From contig JBJMTV010000004.1 of NCBI GenBank assembly GCA_045811525.1, forward strand, positions 186,001-250,000: a stretch of 64,000 nucleotides of DNA, read 5' to 3'. Source of the DNA: VAZQ01 sp045811525 (GTDB lineage: Bacteria; Pseudomonadota; Alphaproteobacteria; Rhizobiales; Xanthobacteraceae). A model generated the notes under the pieces. That model was not told the DNA's origin, did not search any database, and saw nothing but the letters and a program-made list of their open reading frames with translations. This document shows, piece after piece, positions 35,157 through 44,957 of the stretch. Position numbers and translations under genes: made by a program. How positions within the stretch are numbered: the first letter of the stretch is position 1; every line of letters starts with the position of its first letter.

Positions 35157-36035
35157 TCACAGTTTGCGTGGCGTAAGGCGGCGGTCGGTCCATGTGCCGT
35201 CGCGGAGTTGACCGCCTTCCACGGCGGCGAGGCTTGCCGCAAACGCACCGAAGAGAAGTGCTGCAGTCATCCAGAAGGCGAGCTTGGCAGCAGCCCTTCT
35301 GGCGCGATCGGCCGCAGCCTTCGCCTCTGTGATCACATCGTTGACCCTTTTCTCGGCGTCCGCCTGGCTCATGCCGGTTTGCGCCGAGACCACCCGGGCA
35401 ACGTAGGTTCGGTCGGCGGCGGAGATATCGCTGTTCTCCTTGAAGCTGGACGTCCACAGCCGCAAAACCTCGGCGCGTGCAGTCTCGTTATTTCCAGCCG
35501 GTGCCGCGGGGTTTGCAGCCGCGCCAGGAGCTGCGGCCGGCTGGTCAGTCCGGAACAAGCGGTCCACGGAAAGTTGTGACGGGCTCACGGAGGACGCAGC
35601 TTGCGCCGCAGCTGGCGCAACTCCAGAGGCAGCCCCACCAAGAACGTGGGTGATAGCAGCTCCTAACAGGGTCGCGCTGAGCAGAACGGAGAACGCCCAG
35701 GCGACGAGCCCATGAGCCGTGTCGCGGAAGAACACCTCATTGTTGTGGATGCCGGTCCACTTCGTGCGCAGGCGGGCGGCCAGGTATCCACCAACAGCGG
35801 AGGACATCACTGCAACAATCACGAGGTAGATGCCCGCCGCGGTTTTGAATGTGGAGCCGGAGACTCCGGAATCAGCCCAGGGCGATACCGACGAAAGTCC
35901 CAAGCCTGCCCCAAGGGCGAAGAGTGCGAGTGAAACGGCACATGTGACGACCGCCCCAGCGGCAATGCTTGCCCACGACACTCCCGATAGCATTTCCGTC
36001 CACGTCGAGCCTTCAGTCCGAACGGAGGTTTCCAA
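35157..36035 (-). CDS. Conserved-type membrane protein of unknown function
   Basis: The ~292-residue protein has an N-terminal WASIAAGAVVTCAVSLALFALGAGLGL helix (first part), IYLVIVAVMSSAVGGYLAARL, a third span VAWAFSVLLSATLLGAAITHVL, a long extracytoplasmic-like region rich in Ala, Pro and Asn, and a last span AKLAFWMTAALLFGAFAASL. This is a pattern I associate with Bradyrhizobium-type membrane proteins of unknown function. The start is taken as TTG 36035, which follows GAGGAGAGG; ATG 36101 is in frame but has no ribosome-binding site. A 23-residue peptide gene follows. Confidence 0.72.
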   Translation of the reverse strand: METSVRTEGSTWTEMLSGVSWASIAAGAVVTCAVSLALFALGAGLGLSSVSPWADSGVSGSTFKTAAGIYLVIVAVMSSAVGGYLAARLRTKWTGIHNNEVFFRDTAHGLVAWAFSVLLSATLLGAAITHVLGGAASGVAPAAAQAASSVSPSQLSVDRLFRTDQPAAAPGAAANPAAPAGNNETARAEVLRLWTSSFKENSDISAADRTYVARVVSAQTGMSQADAEKRVNDVITEAKAAADRARRAAAKLAFWMTAALLFGAFAASLAAVEGGQLRDGTWTDRRLTPRKL

Positions 36036-36390
36036 GATCCTCTCCTCTGGCAGGTTCCACTTAGGCGTGGAGGTAAATTCGTCGAGGAGCAAAAGTTCCA
36101 TAGCTGCAAGGAGGATTGGTTAACAGGACGATGGCGCCGATCAAAGGAGGCGATGTGTCGGGGGAAGCAGTGTGGTCGGCCCAGGGTGACGCATGAACCC
36201 TGAGCGCCTGCGTGGCGCCGGTAGTCAAAGCGCATGCCCGCCGCCGGACAGCCGTCCGAGAAGTAAGTTCCCGGCAGTACTGTTCTAAGTGTCCATTAAA
36301 GCATACATAAGTGGGGTTGCGACGAAGGTGAGCAACCAAGCACACGCCGTGGGTCTCTCCCACGCTATGTCATTCAAGCGGGCAGATTAG

Positions 36391-36675
36391 ATGCGCAAAG
36401 TTGATGGTACCGCAGAGCTGGCATTGTTCGACTACAACACAGAGGCCGAGCTATTTTCGACCGGACGCAGGAACTCCAGGCGATCGGCATTGGGCTACAA
36501 ACGGTTCGCGCGAGCTGCGGATGCCATCCAGTTTGCCATCGAGGAGCTTCCTTCGGAGCTCCTGGTCGGGACCTACCTCGAAGTGAACGGAACGAGGTAT
36601 AGCGGCAACGAGATCCACCATTTGTACGAGAGCCCAGAGTACCCGCTGGCTCGTGCGGCCCACGCGCTTAAATGA
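36391..36675 (+). CDS. Small conserved-type hypothetical protein (94 aa)
   Basis: The 94-residue protein carries ALFDYNTEAELFSTGRRNSR, RRSALGYKRFARAADAIQFA and IEELPSELLVGTYLEVNGTR, a recurring rhizobial small protein of unknown role. It is a soluble alpha/beta sequence. It is followed, 79 bp later, by another small helical gene. Confidence 0.75.
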   Translation: MRKVDGTAELALFDYNTEAELFSTGRRNSRRSALGYKRFARAADAIQFAIEELPSELLVGTYLEVNGTRYSGNEIHHLYESPEYPLARAAHALK

Positions 36676-36754
36676 ACGCACGCTCGCCCGTCGTGTGGCG
36701 CTTCAGAAGTCCGCATCAGTCTTGCCGCAAGCCGAACTGGAGCGAAATGCGCGC

Positions 36755-37051
36755 ATGACCGACAAGGCCGTGGATCTTGACCAGCATCGCGGAATGGCCG
36801 CGCAGAAAGCAACAGACCTGCGTCGCCTTCTCGCAGAGGTTGCCGCCAACGAACAGGCGTTACGCACGACCCAAGAAGAGCTCGAGGCACAGCTGATCGC
36901 GGCCCCGGCCTCCAACTGGCAGGAGGCTGCGGACAAGGTGCGTTATTTGCTCTCGGTGCTTGCGGCGACCCCGAGCGGACAGGACCCGCGCCGGAAGATG
37001 CTGATTCAGGCTGTTCTTGATGATTTCGACCGACTAGCCGAAGCCCCGTAG
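36755..37051 (+). CDS. Small helical hypothetical protein (98 aa)
   Basis: The protein starts MTDKAVDLDQHRGMAAQKAT and has DLRRLLAEVAANEQALRTTQ, LEAQLIAAPASNWQEAADKV and RRKMLIQAVLDDFDRLAEAP. It is predicted as a set of amphipathic helices with the VDLDQHRGMAAQKAT pattern I recognise from rhizobial small proteins. The start is chosen there; the frame is open to 36653. A short hairpin follows the stop. Function unknown. Confidence 0.75.
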   Translation: MTDKAVDLDQHRGMAAQKATDLRRLLAEVAANEQALRTTQEELEAQLIAAPASNWQEAADKVRYLLSVLAATPSGQDPRRKMLIQAVLDDFDRLAEAP

Positions 37052-37054
37052 AGA

Positions 37055-37071
37055 GCGGACATCCGGTCCGC
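37055..37071 (+). terminator. Small hairpin after the 98-aa gene
   Basis: GCGGAC (37055-37060), loop ATCCG, GTCCGC (37066-37071), immediately after a stop codon. Only 6 bp long and without T run, so it may be a weak terminator. Confidence 0.3.
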
Positions 37072-37140
37072 CCTGGCACTAGCGGTGCGCGGGTCTGCTG
37101 CGAGCCGCTTTCGCACACGGATGCGAGCTGTGGAATCCCG

Positions 37141-37731
37141 CTAGTTAGCGCGCGGGCTTGATCGGCACACGCCTATGGCGGAAAGAAACTGCCAGCAGGC
37201 CGCATCAGCCTGAGCTCCCGCAATTCCCGGAATGCTGTGCAACAGCTGTTCTACGGTGTGCAGCGGAGGCAAGTTGACGGAAAGCCCCCGGTCCCGCAGC
37301 TCATCGTAACGCGCTATCTCTTCGAGCTCAGGGAAGGGGAGCTGGTTGATGCGATCGGATTCTTCGCGCTCCTCGGTATCGAGGCCGTCAAATCCGTGAA
37401 CGAGCCGAGCGTCGCTGGAGACAACGTAACGATGCGGGATCGCGTTGCAGAGCTCGTCCTGGGTACCTAGAATGCAGACCACAAAGAAATGCTCGCCGGC
37501 TTCAACGCCGGCAAGCGATGGTGGCTGCTCCTGGTCGAAGCCGCGAAACCGGACCCAATCGCACCAGGGTAATTCAGTCCATGCTCGCTGGCGTTCAACC
37601 CACTGGAGGACGACCGTCTTCTCGGGAATCTTTTTGATGGCCGCCCTCAGTTGCTTGATGGGCGATCGCGGATGCGATCGCCCGTTTAGCGAAAAGGCCT
37701 TCTGCCTTGGCGGCGGGCCGGTGAGGCTCAT
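37141..37731 (-). CDS. Hypothetical protein translationally coupled to a cold-shock gene
   Basis: The 196-residue protein begins MSLTGPPPRQKAFSLNGRSH and has KQLRAAIKKIPEKTVVLQWV, WTELPWCDWVRFRGFDQEQP and HFFVVCILGTQDELCNAIPH. No signal, membrane segment or known domain was recognised. Its ATG overlaps the stop of the csp gene (ATGA), so ribosomes finishing the cold-shock gene should restart here. The pair must be transcribed together, which suggests that its role is linked to cold or stress RNA handling; this is context only. Confidence 0.72.
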   Translation of the reverse strand: MSLTGPPPRQKAFSLNGRSHPRSPIKQLRAAIKKIPEKTVVLQWVERQRAWTELPWCDWVRFRGFDQEQPPSLAGVEAGEHFFVVCILGTQDELCNAIPHRYVVSSDARLVHGFDGLDTEEREESDRINQLPFPELEEIARYDELRDRGLSVNLPPLHTVEQLLHSIPGIAGAQADAACWQFLSAIGVCRSSPRAN

Positions 37732-37931
37732 CCGACCTTCAGATTCTCCGCCGACTCCTTGCCGCGATTGCTGACGATCTCGTATTGCACGGATTGTCCT
37801 TCATTGAGCGTGCTCAGGCCAGCGCGTTCGACGGCAGAGATGTGCACGAACACGTCCTTGCCCCCGCCTTGCGGCTGAATAAAGCCATACCCCTTTGTGG
37901 GATTAAACCATTTAACCGTTCCTGTCGGCAT
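37728..37931 (-). CDS. Cold-shock-domain protein (second paralogue)
   Basis: The 67-residue single-domain protein has RNA-binding motifs KGYGFIQPQG and VFVHISAVE and resembles the csp at 15623-15832. It has a good AGGAGACGGCA ribosome-binding site before ATG 37931; the open frame continues upstream to 38045 without family resemblance. Its TGA overlaps the ATG of the downstream unknown gene. It should act as a single-stranded-RNA chaperone. Confidence 0.93.
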   Translation of the reverse strand: MPTGTVKWFNPTKGYGFIQPQGGGKDVFVHISAVERAGLSTLNEGQSVQYEIVSNRGKESAENLKVG

Positions 37932-38411
37932 TGCCGTCTCCTGAACTAGTGTGGTCTCCGGAAACCGGGTTGCGGTCCCATTTAGTCCGAGTTGTTGGAG
38001 ATGTCTTGAGCGCAACCCGAACGGGAGCTTAGCAAGGCAGACCAAAAACTTGGCGCGGAACTGTATGAGCCAGCCACCCGCTGGTCAATATCCGGCTGGG
38101 CGCTGTTTCCGAGTTGTTCAGCAGCTTTGCGCCCTTCGGGCAGGTAGGGGCGGGGGCTTCCGGCTTGCCGGGAGCGCTCACTCCCGGGAACTCAACTTCT
38201 CGGGGCCGGTGTGCGCGTCGCTGCTGTACCGTGGTGTCGGATCAGTCAGGAGAGCCGCTCTTGGATGCCGAATGCATCCCCCCCTGCGGCCAAAAGTCAG
38301 GTAGCGAGCTTAGTGGCTTGCAGGCACGGGCAAACCGTGATCAGTGCACGTTCCACACAATTGCGGGGGCGACCTGCGGTTGGCAAAAGCCGCGACGCCG
38401 GAACGGACCCC
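37932..38411. other. Region between csp and desaturase
   Basis: About 480 bp, divergent. The frame leading into the desaturase is open throughout the second half (from 38211) but its translation lacks family resemblance. Probably promoters and the csp 5' leader. No repeat of the A/B/C families seen. Confidence 0.5.
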
Positions 38412-39440
38412 TTGGACACCACGCCTGCTCCTCCATCGCCCTCCATTTACGCACGGAGCTGGGCGCAAACCCTCGCGCGTTATCGGGTCCCCAACCATGC
38501 TCGCAGCATCGTGGAGATCGTGATCACGCTCGGGCCGCTGGTGCTGCTTTGGGTGCTCGCCTGGGCGGCGTACCGTTTTGGGTACTGGTGGCTGACACTC
38601 CTGATCACGGTACCGACAGCTGGCTTTCTCGTACGGCTGTTCATGATCCAACACGACTGCAGTCACGGCGCCTTCTTCCGTCATCGCCAGGCGAATGACT
38701 GGGTCGGCCGCGTGATCGGCGTTCTCACCCTCACTCCCTACGATTTCTGGCGCCGGGCCCACGCCGTGCATCATGCGAGCTCCGGCAATCTCGACCAGCG
38801 CGGCCTCGGTGACATCAATACGCTCACAGTGAGCGAATATCTCAGCCGCTCGCGCTGGGGGCGGTTTTGCTACCGGCTTTATCGTCATCCAATCGTATTG
38901 TTCGGTATCGGGCCGGCGTATCTGTTCATCGTCCAGCAGCGCCTGCCGGTCGGGTTGTTGCGCGCCGGCGCGCATTCCTGGCTGAGCACCATGGCCACCA
39001 ATCTCGCGATTGCGGTGATCGTCGCACTTCTGATCTGGCTCGTGGGTGTAGGCCCCTTCCTCGTTGTGCACCTCCCCGTGACGCTGATTTCCGGCTCCAT
39101 CGGCGTCTGGCTGTTCTATGTACAACACCAGTTCGACCCGACGTTTTGGGCGCGCGAGAAGGAGTGGAACTTCCATGAGGCGGCGCTCATCGGCAGCTCG
39201 TACTACGACCTGCCGGGCGTTCTGCGCTGGTTCACCGCCAACATCGGTATGCATCACGTGCATCACCTGTGCAGCCGCATTCCTTACTATCGGCTGCCGA
39301 TGGCGCTGCACGCCGTGCCCGAGCTCCGCGGCGTGAGTCGGTTGACCATGCTGCAGAGCTTTCGCTGCGTCACCCTCGCTCTGTGGGACGAACGGCAGTC
39401 CCGACTGGTTTCCTTTGCAGCTTTGCGCGAAATAAAGTGA
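38412..39440 (+). CDS. Acyl-lipid fatty acid desaturase
   Basis: The ~342-residue integral membrane di-iron desaturase has three histidine boxes: HDCSHGAFF, HAVHHASSGN and HHVHHLCSRIP, with 4 or more hydrophobic spans including YRFGYWWLTLLITVPTAGFL. It introduces a double bond (delta-12/omega-6-like family) into membrane lipid acyl chains, a usual cold-adaptation activity. Initiation is taken as TTG 38412, at LDTTPAPPSP, which fits the family's N-terminus; the frame is open from 38211. It sits beside a csp gene, consistent with cold response. Confidence 0.9.
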   Translation: MDTTPAPPSPSIYARSWAQTLARYRVPNHARSIVEIVITLGPLVLLWVLAWAAYRFGYWWLTLLITVPTAGFLVRLFMIQHDCSHGAFFRHRQANDWVGRVIGVLTLTPYDFWRRAHAVHHASSGNLDQRGLGDINTLTVSEYLSRSRWGRFCYRLYRHPIVLFGIGPAYLFIVQQRLPVGLLRAGAHSWLSTMATNLAIAVIVALLIWLVGVGPFLVVHLPVTLISGSIGVWLFYVQHQFDPTFWAREKEWNFHEAALIGSSYYDLPGVLRWFTANIGMHHVHHLCSRIPYYRLPMALHAVPELRGVSRLTMLQSFRCVTLALWDERQSRLVSFAALREIK

Positions 39441-39442
39441 CC

Positions 39443-39536
39443 GCGTAGGGCGGATTAGCGGGGAAGCGTAATCCGCCACTTACTACACGGATCGAGCGGC
39501 GGGTGTGGCCCAAGAGCGCGCCTAGCCCGCCCCACG
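39443..39536. repeat. Palindromic repeat, family A, diverged copy
   Basis: It begins GCGTAGGGCGGATTAGCGGG and contains AAGCGTAATCCGCC as inverted match to GGCGGATTA, and ends with GCGCGCCTAGCCCGCCCCACG. Compared with 9617-9704 the inner hairpins are reduced and the right end is mutated (CCGCCCCACG). It lies directly before the CIRCE-like site. Confidence 0.7.
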
Positions 39537-39541
39537 GCTTA

Positions 39542-39568
39542 CTAGCAGTCTTAGTTGACGAGTGCCAA
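39542..39568 (+). promoter_or_regulatory. Degenerate CIRCE operator upstream of groESL
   Basis: CTAGCAGTC, nine bases, then GAGTGCCAA matches the CIRCE consensus TTAGCACTC-N9-GAGTGCTAA in 15 of 18 positions with exact spacing. CIRCE is the HrcA repressor site before groESL in many Alphaproteobacteria. It lies about 110 bp before the groES ATG. Confidence 0.72.
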
Positions 39569-39677
39569 GAAGAAGAGTACTCGTCCTGCTTCCGGAAAAG
39601 TTGCCGCCGACTTTCGGCTGCTGCCCAGCAGCCCTCGTGCGCCCGGAGATGCAAACGCAACACTTAGGAGAATGCTT

Positions 39678-39992
39678 ATGAAGTTTCGTCCGCTCCACGA
39701 CCGCGTCGTGGTCCAGCGCATCGATGCCGAATCGAAGAGTGCCGGCGGGATCATCATTCCCGACACGGCGAAGGAAAAGCCCTCGGAAGGCGAGATCATT
39801 GCGGTCGGTCCCGGCGGCCGCGACGAGAACGGCAAGCTGATCCCGATTGAGCTGAACACTGGCGATCGCGTGCTGTTTGGAAAATGGTCTGGCACCGAAG
39901 TCAAGCTCGATGGCGTCGATTACCTCATCATGAAGGAGAGCGACATCATGGGCGTGATCGAGCAGTCGGTCGCCCGCAAGAAGGCCGCGTAA
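39678..39992 (+). CDS. groES: Co-chaperonin GroES
   Basis: The 104-residue 10-kDa chaperonin cap has FRPLHDRVVVQRIDAESK, the mobile loop SAGGIIIPDTAKEKPSEGEI and the C-terminal YLIMKESDIMGVIE. It forms a heptameric lid on GroEL during ATP-dependent folding. ATG 39678 follows TTAGGAGA; ATG 39672 is in frame but too close. A CIRCE-like site is upstream and groEL starts 33 bp after its stop. Confidence 0.98.
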   Translation: MKFRPLHDRVVVQRIDAESKSAGGIIIPDTAKEKPSEGEIIAVGPGGRDENGKLIPIELNTGDRVLFGKWSGTEVKLDGVDYLIMKESDIMGVIEQSVARKKAA

Positions 39993-40025
39993 GCGCTGTT
40001 GCATCCTCATTAACGGAGAAGAAAA

Positions 40026-41663
<1,638 letters not shown>

Positions 41664-41686
41664 TCCAGCTGCTGAAAGAAATGATC

Positions 41687-41714
41687 AAGGCCCGGGAGTT
41701 TCCCGGGCCTTTTT
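41687..41714 (+). terminator. Rho-independent terminator of groESL
   Basis: An 11-bp stem AAGGCCCGGGA (41687-41697), loop GTT, TCCCGGGCCTT (41701-41711) runs into a T tract (TTTTT overlapping the stem end to 41714). It is 24 bp past the groEL stop. Confidence 0.93.
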
Positions 41715-41918
41715 CGTGTGTGCTGCGCGCCAAGCGCAGCTTGCCTACTTGATTTGCTGCCGCTTATTCTCTCACCGCCATAAAGGAACATTAGCGCGTC
41801 CGCTCATGGCGCTCTAACATCTGTGTGGCCGCGAGCGGTCCGGAGCGAAGTCTGCCGGGATGCTTGTGACTGAGAAGATGCAGCTTGGGTGCAGCCAAGT
41901 GCACCCACACAGGGCGGC

Positions 41919-43205
41919 ATGAAAAGCGAATCGTTTCCACTGCGTTGGATTGCGGTCGTCATCAGCATCTTCGTGGTCGCGACCGCTCTCGCCACGTTCG
42001 GGGTCCTTTCGACACTCCCGCCGCGTACCATTGTGATGGCGACTGGACCGGAAGGTGGTGCCTATAACGAGGTTGGAAAGAAGTACCAAGCAGCTCTCGC
42101 GTCCGAGGGTGTGAGCGTGCGGCTCATGACCACCACGGGGGCATTGGAAAATCTTGGGCTGTTACGCGACCCGCGATCCGGCGTTTCTGTCGCCCTTCTG
42201 CAGGGCGGCACGATCGATCGCGTTGATGAGCCTGACCTCCAGTCGCTCGGAACGCTGTTCTACGAGCCGCTTTGGGTCTTCTACCGTCGCGGGCTCCCGA
42301 ATCTTGGTTCGGCGGTGACCTTCGAGGGGCTGGAGGGTCGAATCGTATCGCTCGGACCTGAGGGCAGCGGCGGCCGCATGCTCTCGCTCGAGCTGCTCCG
42401 ACGCAATGCGGCCGAGCACCTTCCGTCCCAGCTGCTTTCGCTTCCGCCCCAAGAAGCCGCTGATCAGCTCGTGCGCGGCGACATCGATGCCGCCTTCGTC
42501 TCGATGGCGTGGGATGGGCCTGCCGTGCAGCAGCTGATCGCCAACGAGAACATTGAGCTTTCCAGCTTTGCGCGTGTCGATGCTTATGTGGCGCTGTTTC
42601 CTTTCCTGAGCAAAGTTGTCGTTCCGGCGGGTGTCGGGAACCTGGCGAAACAGCGTCCGCCGTCAGATGTGACTTTGCTGGCGCCGAAGGCGAGTCTCTC
42701 GATCCGCAAGGATTTGCATTCGGCGGTTCAGTATCTCCTGCTGAATGCCGCTATGCAGATTCATTCTGGTGCGGGCATCTTTCAACGCGCCAGCGAATTC
42801 CCGGCGGCCGAGGTCGTCGACCTCCCGCTCAGCAGCGAAGCAGCGCAATTTTATAAATCGGGCTCGCCCTTTCTGCACAATCAGCTTCCGTTCTGGATGG
42901 CGTCGATGTTCGGACGGCTGCTGGTAATAACGATTCCTCTGATCGCGATCGTCTATCCAATGGTGCGCTACGTTCCTGCCCTCTACAACTTCTTCATGCG
43001 GGCGAAGGTCGCGCGTCTTTATGGTGAGCTACGGTTTTTGGAGGACGAGATCGAAGGCGATGCTGGCAGCAGCGGTCTGCGCGCTCGCCTCGACGAGTTG
43101 GAACGACAGGCGAGCAAGCTCAGATTGCCGATGCGCTATGCAAGTATGATGTATCTCCTACGCGACCATATCGCTTTGGTACGCGAGCGCCTCAAGCGAC
43201 CGTAA
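41919..43205 (+). CDS. TAXI-family solute-binding protein, membrane-anchored with C-terminal cytoplasmic tail
   Basis: The ~428-residue protein has an N-terminal signal/anchor (RWIAVVISIFVVATALATFG), a TAXI/TRAP-type periplasmic domain starting IVMATGPEGGAYNEVGKKYQ and containing TTTGALENLGLL, a second membrane span (GRLLVITIPLIAIVYPMVRY) near residue 340 and a charged cytoplasmic tail with coiled-coil character (RLYGELRFLEDEIEGDAG). Start taken as ATG 41919; GTG 41889 is in frame. TAXI proteins normally serve TRAP permeases; no dctQM-like gene is nearby, and an ABC transporter follows instead. Ligand unknown; signalling is as possible as transport. Confidence 0.85.
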   Translation: MKSESFPLRWIAVVISIFVVATALATFGVLSTLPPRTIVMATGPEGGAYNEVGKKYQAALASEGVSVRLMTTTGALENLGLLRDPRSGVSVALLQGGTIDRVDEPDLQSLGTLFYEPLWVFYRRGLPNLGSAVTFEGLEGRIVSLGPEGSGGRMLSLELLRRNAAEHLPSQLLSLPPQEAADQLVRGDIDAAFVSMAWDGPAVQQLIANENIELSSFARVDAYVALFPFLSKVVVPAGVGNLAKQRPPSDVTLLAPKASLSIRKDLHSAVQYLLLNAAMQIHSGAGIFQRASEFPAAEVVDLPLSSEAAQFYKSGSPFLHNQLPFWMASMFGRLLVITIPLIAIVYPMVRYVPALYNFFMRAKVARLYGELRFLEDEIEGDAGSSGLRARLDELERQASKLRLPMRYASMMYLLRDHIALVRERLKRP

Positions 43206-43355
43206 TCCCGCAGCAATGGCCGCGGGCACAAGGGCCAAAGACGCTCGCTGCGAGTGACCAATTGTCCGGCATTGGGAGCGCGCTGCGGCTCTGGTGAACG
43301 CACTTTCAATCTTCGGGCCTATGCCTCGAACCAAAACGGAAAGTACAGCACCGAA

Positions 43356-44177
43356 ATGCATGGCCAGGCGCCCCCGCCGGAGCCGATAAAGAACCCCAAG
43401 ATCGAGGTGCAAGGCGTGTCGAAGCACTTTGATCAGGCGGGCAGCGAGATAGAGGCACTGGCCGCTTTGGATCTTAGCGTGAGTGAAGGCGAGTTCGTGT
43501 CGGTTGTTGGCCCAAGCGGATGTGGGAAGAGCACGCTGCTTTACATGCTTGGCGGCTTCATCTCGCCGAGCCGAGGCCGAATGCTCGTCGATGGTCGGCC
43601 GGTCACCGGACCCGGTGTTGATCGCGGGGTCGTGTTCCAGGAATACGCACTCTTCCCCTGGCTGACAGTGTTCGACAACATCGCCTATGGATTGCGCGAA
43701 GCGCGCTTGCCCGAAGCTCAAGTCCGCGCCACCACCGAGCGCTACATCGACCTGATCGGGTTATCCGGCTTTGAGCGACGCTTCCCCCGTGAGCTGTCGG
43801 GCGGCATGAAGCAGCGTGTTGCGCTGGCGCGCACGTTTGCCTACGAGCCGAGCATCCTGTTGCTCGACGAGCCATTCGGCGCTCTGGACGCGCAGACCCG
43901 CGAGATCATGCAGGACGAGTTGTTGCGCTTGTGGCGAACCACCCAGAAGAGCGTCATCATGGTCACGCATGATGTGAGCGAGGCTGTCTACCTCTCCAAT
44001 CGCGTCTGTGTGATGTCGCAGCGGCCGGGGCGGATTGTGCGTGAGTTCGCGATTGATCTCGACCATACGGTCACTCGCGAGGAAATGGTGCTTTCGGGCT
44101 CCTATACCGCGCTGCGCAATGCGGTCTGGCTCGCCGTCCGCCAGCAGGTCACGCTTGGCTCCTCCGCAGGCACGTGA
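43356..44177 (+). CDS. ABC transporter ATP-binding protein (nitrate/sulfonate/taurine type)
   Basis: The 273-residue ATPase has Walker A GPSGCGKST, Q-loop FQEYALFPW, signature LSGGMKQR, Walker B SILLLDEPFGALD and H-loop THDVSEA. This is the SsuB/TauB/NrtD subfamily. ATG 43356 is chosen; the frame is open to GTG 43254. Its TGA overlaps the GTG of the first permease (GTGA), so the importer genes are coupled. Confidence 0.93.
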   Translation: MHGQAPPPEPIKNPKIEVQGVSKHFDQAGSEIEALAALDLSVSEGEFVSVVGPSGCGKSTLLYMLGGFISPSRGRMLVDGRPVTGPGVDRGVVFQEYALFPWLTVFDNIAYGLREARLPEAQVRATTERYIDLIGLSGFERRFPRELSGGMKQRVALARTFAYEPSILLLDEPFGALDAQTREIMQDELLRLWRTTQKSVIMVTHDVSEAVYLSNRVCVMSQRPGRIVREFAIDLDHTVTREEMVLSGSYTALRNAVWLAVRQQVTLGSSAGT

Positions 44178-44953
44178 GCCGCGTGGGTACAGTGCTCCAG
44201 CAGGGCAGCCGGCTGCTTCCCTTTTTGCTTTTTCTCGCCGGGTGGCAAGCCGCCGCCAAATCAGGCCTGATAGAGGCGTCCTTCTTCCCTTCGGTCGGCG
44301 CGATTGCACATGCATTGGCTGATCTCGGCGCCAGCAAGTCGTTCTATTCCGAGCTTGCAGTAACTTTCGCAAGAAGCTTAGGTGGCTTGCTTCTCGGTGC
44401 GATTGTCGGGATTCCGATCGGCACCGGCATGGCGGTATCGCCGCGGATCGAGGGATTTTTCGGACCCTTGGTCAAGGCTACGTATTCGCTACCGAAGACG
44501 GCGCTAATCCCGTTACTGATTTTATGGCTTGGCATCGGCACGGCGACCAACGTCGTCGCGGTTATGTTGTCGACCCTGCTGCCTTTTGTCATTTACACCT
44601 ATCATGGCATCTCCGGTGTCCCGAAGATCCTGGTCTGGAGCGCGCGGGCCATGGGTGTGACGCAGCGGCGCCTCCTCTGGCGGGTCCTGCTGCCGGGGGC
44701 GCAGCACGCGATTCTGACGGGGCTGCGCATCGCTCTTGGGTTTTCCTTCGTGATCGCGATCGCGGCCGAGATGATTGCAGCGCAGACCGGAATAGGAAAA
44801 TTGATGTTCATTTACGGGGAGAGCGGTTCCTACGATTACATGTTTGCCGCAGTGCTTGCCATCATGCTGCTGGCTTACGCGGCCGACCAGGTCACCGTGG
44901 CATGCTCGAATTACCTGCTGCGTTGGGACGATGTGGAAAATCGGCTGGGCTGA
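44174..44953 (+). CDS. ABC transporter permease 1 (SsuC/TauC type)
   Basis: The 259-residue inner-membrane subunit has about six spans (LLPFLLFLAGWQAAAKSGLI at the start) and the EAA-loop KILVWSARAMGVTQRRLLWR followed by VLLPGAQHAILTGLRIALGF. It starts at GTG 44174 inside the stop of the ATPase gene. A second, different permease follows after 4 bp, so the importer probably has a heterodimeric membrane unit. Confidence 0.92.
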   Translation: MSRVGTVLQQGSRLLPFLLFLAGWQAAAKSGLIEASFFPSVGAIAHALADLGASKSFYSELAVTFARSLGGLLLGAIVGIPIGTGMAVSPRIEGFFGPLVKATYSLPKTALIPLLILWLGIGTATNVVAVMLSTLLPFVIYTYHGISGVPKILVWSARAMGVTQRRLLWRVLLPGAQHAILTGLRIALGFSFVIAIAAEMIAAQTGIGKLMFIYGESGSYDYMFAAVLAIMLLAYAADQVTVACSNYLLRWDDVENRLG

Positions 44954-44957
44954 AGCG

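Noticed and set aside
38310..39479. A 389-codon open frame antisense to the desaturase
   Set aside because: Mirror of the histidine-box gene; extends past both its ends without a plausible start.
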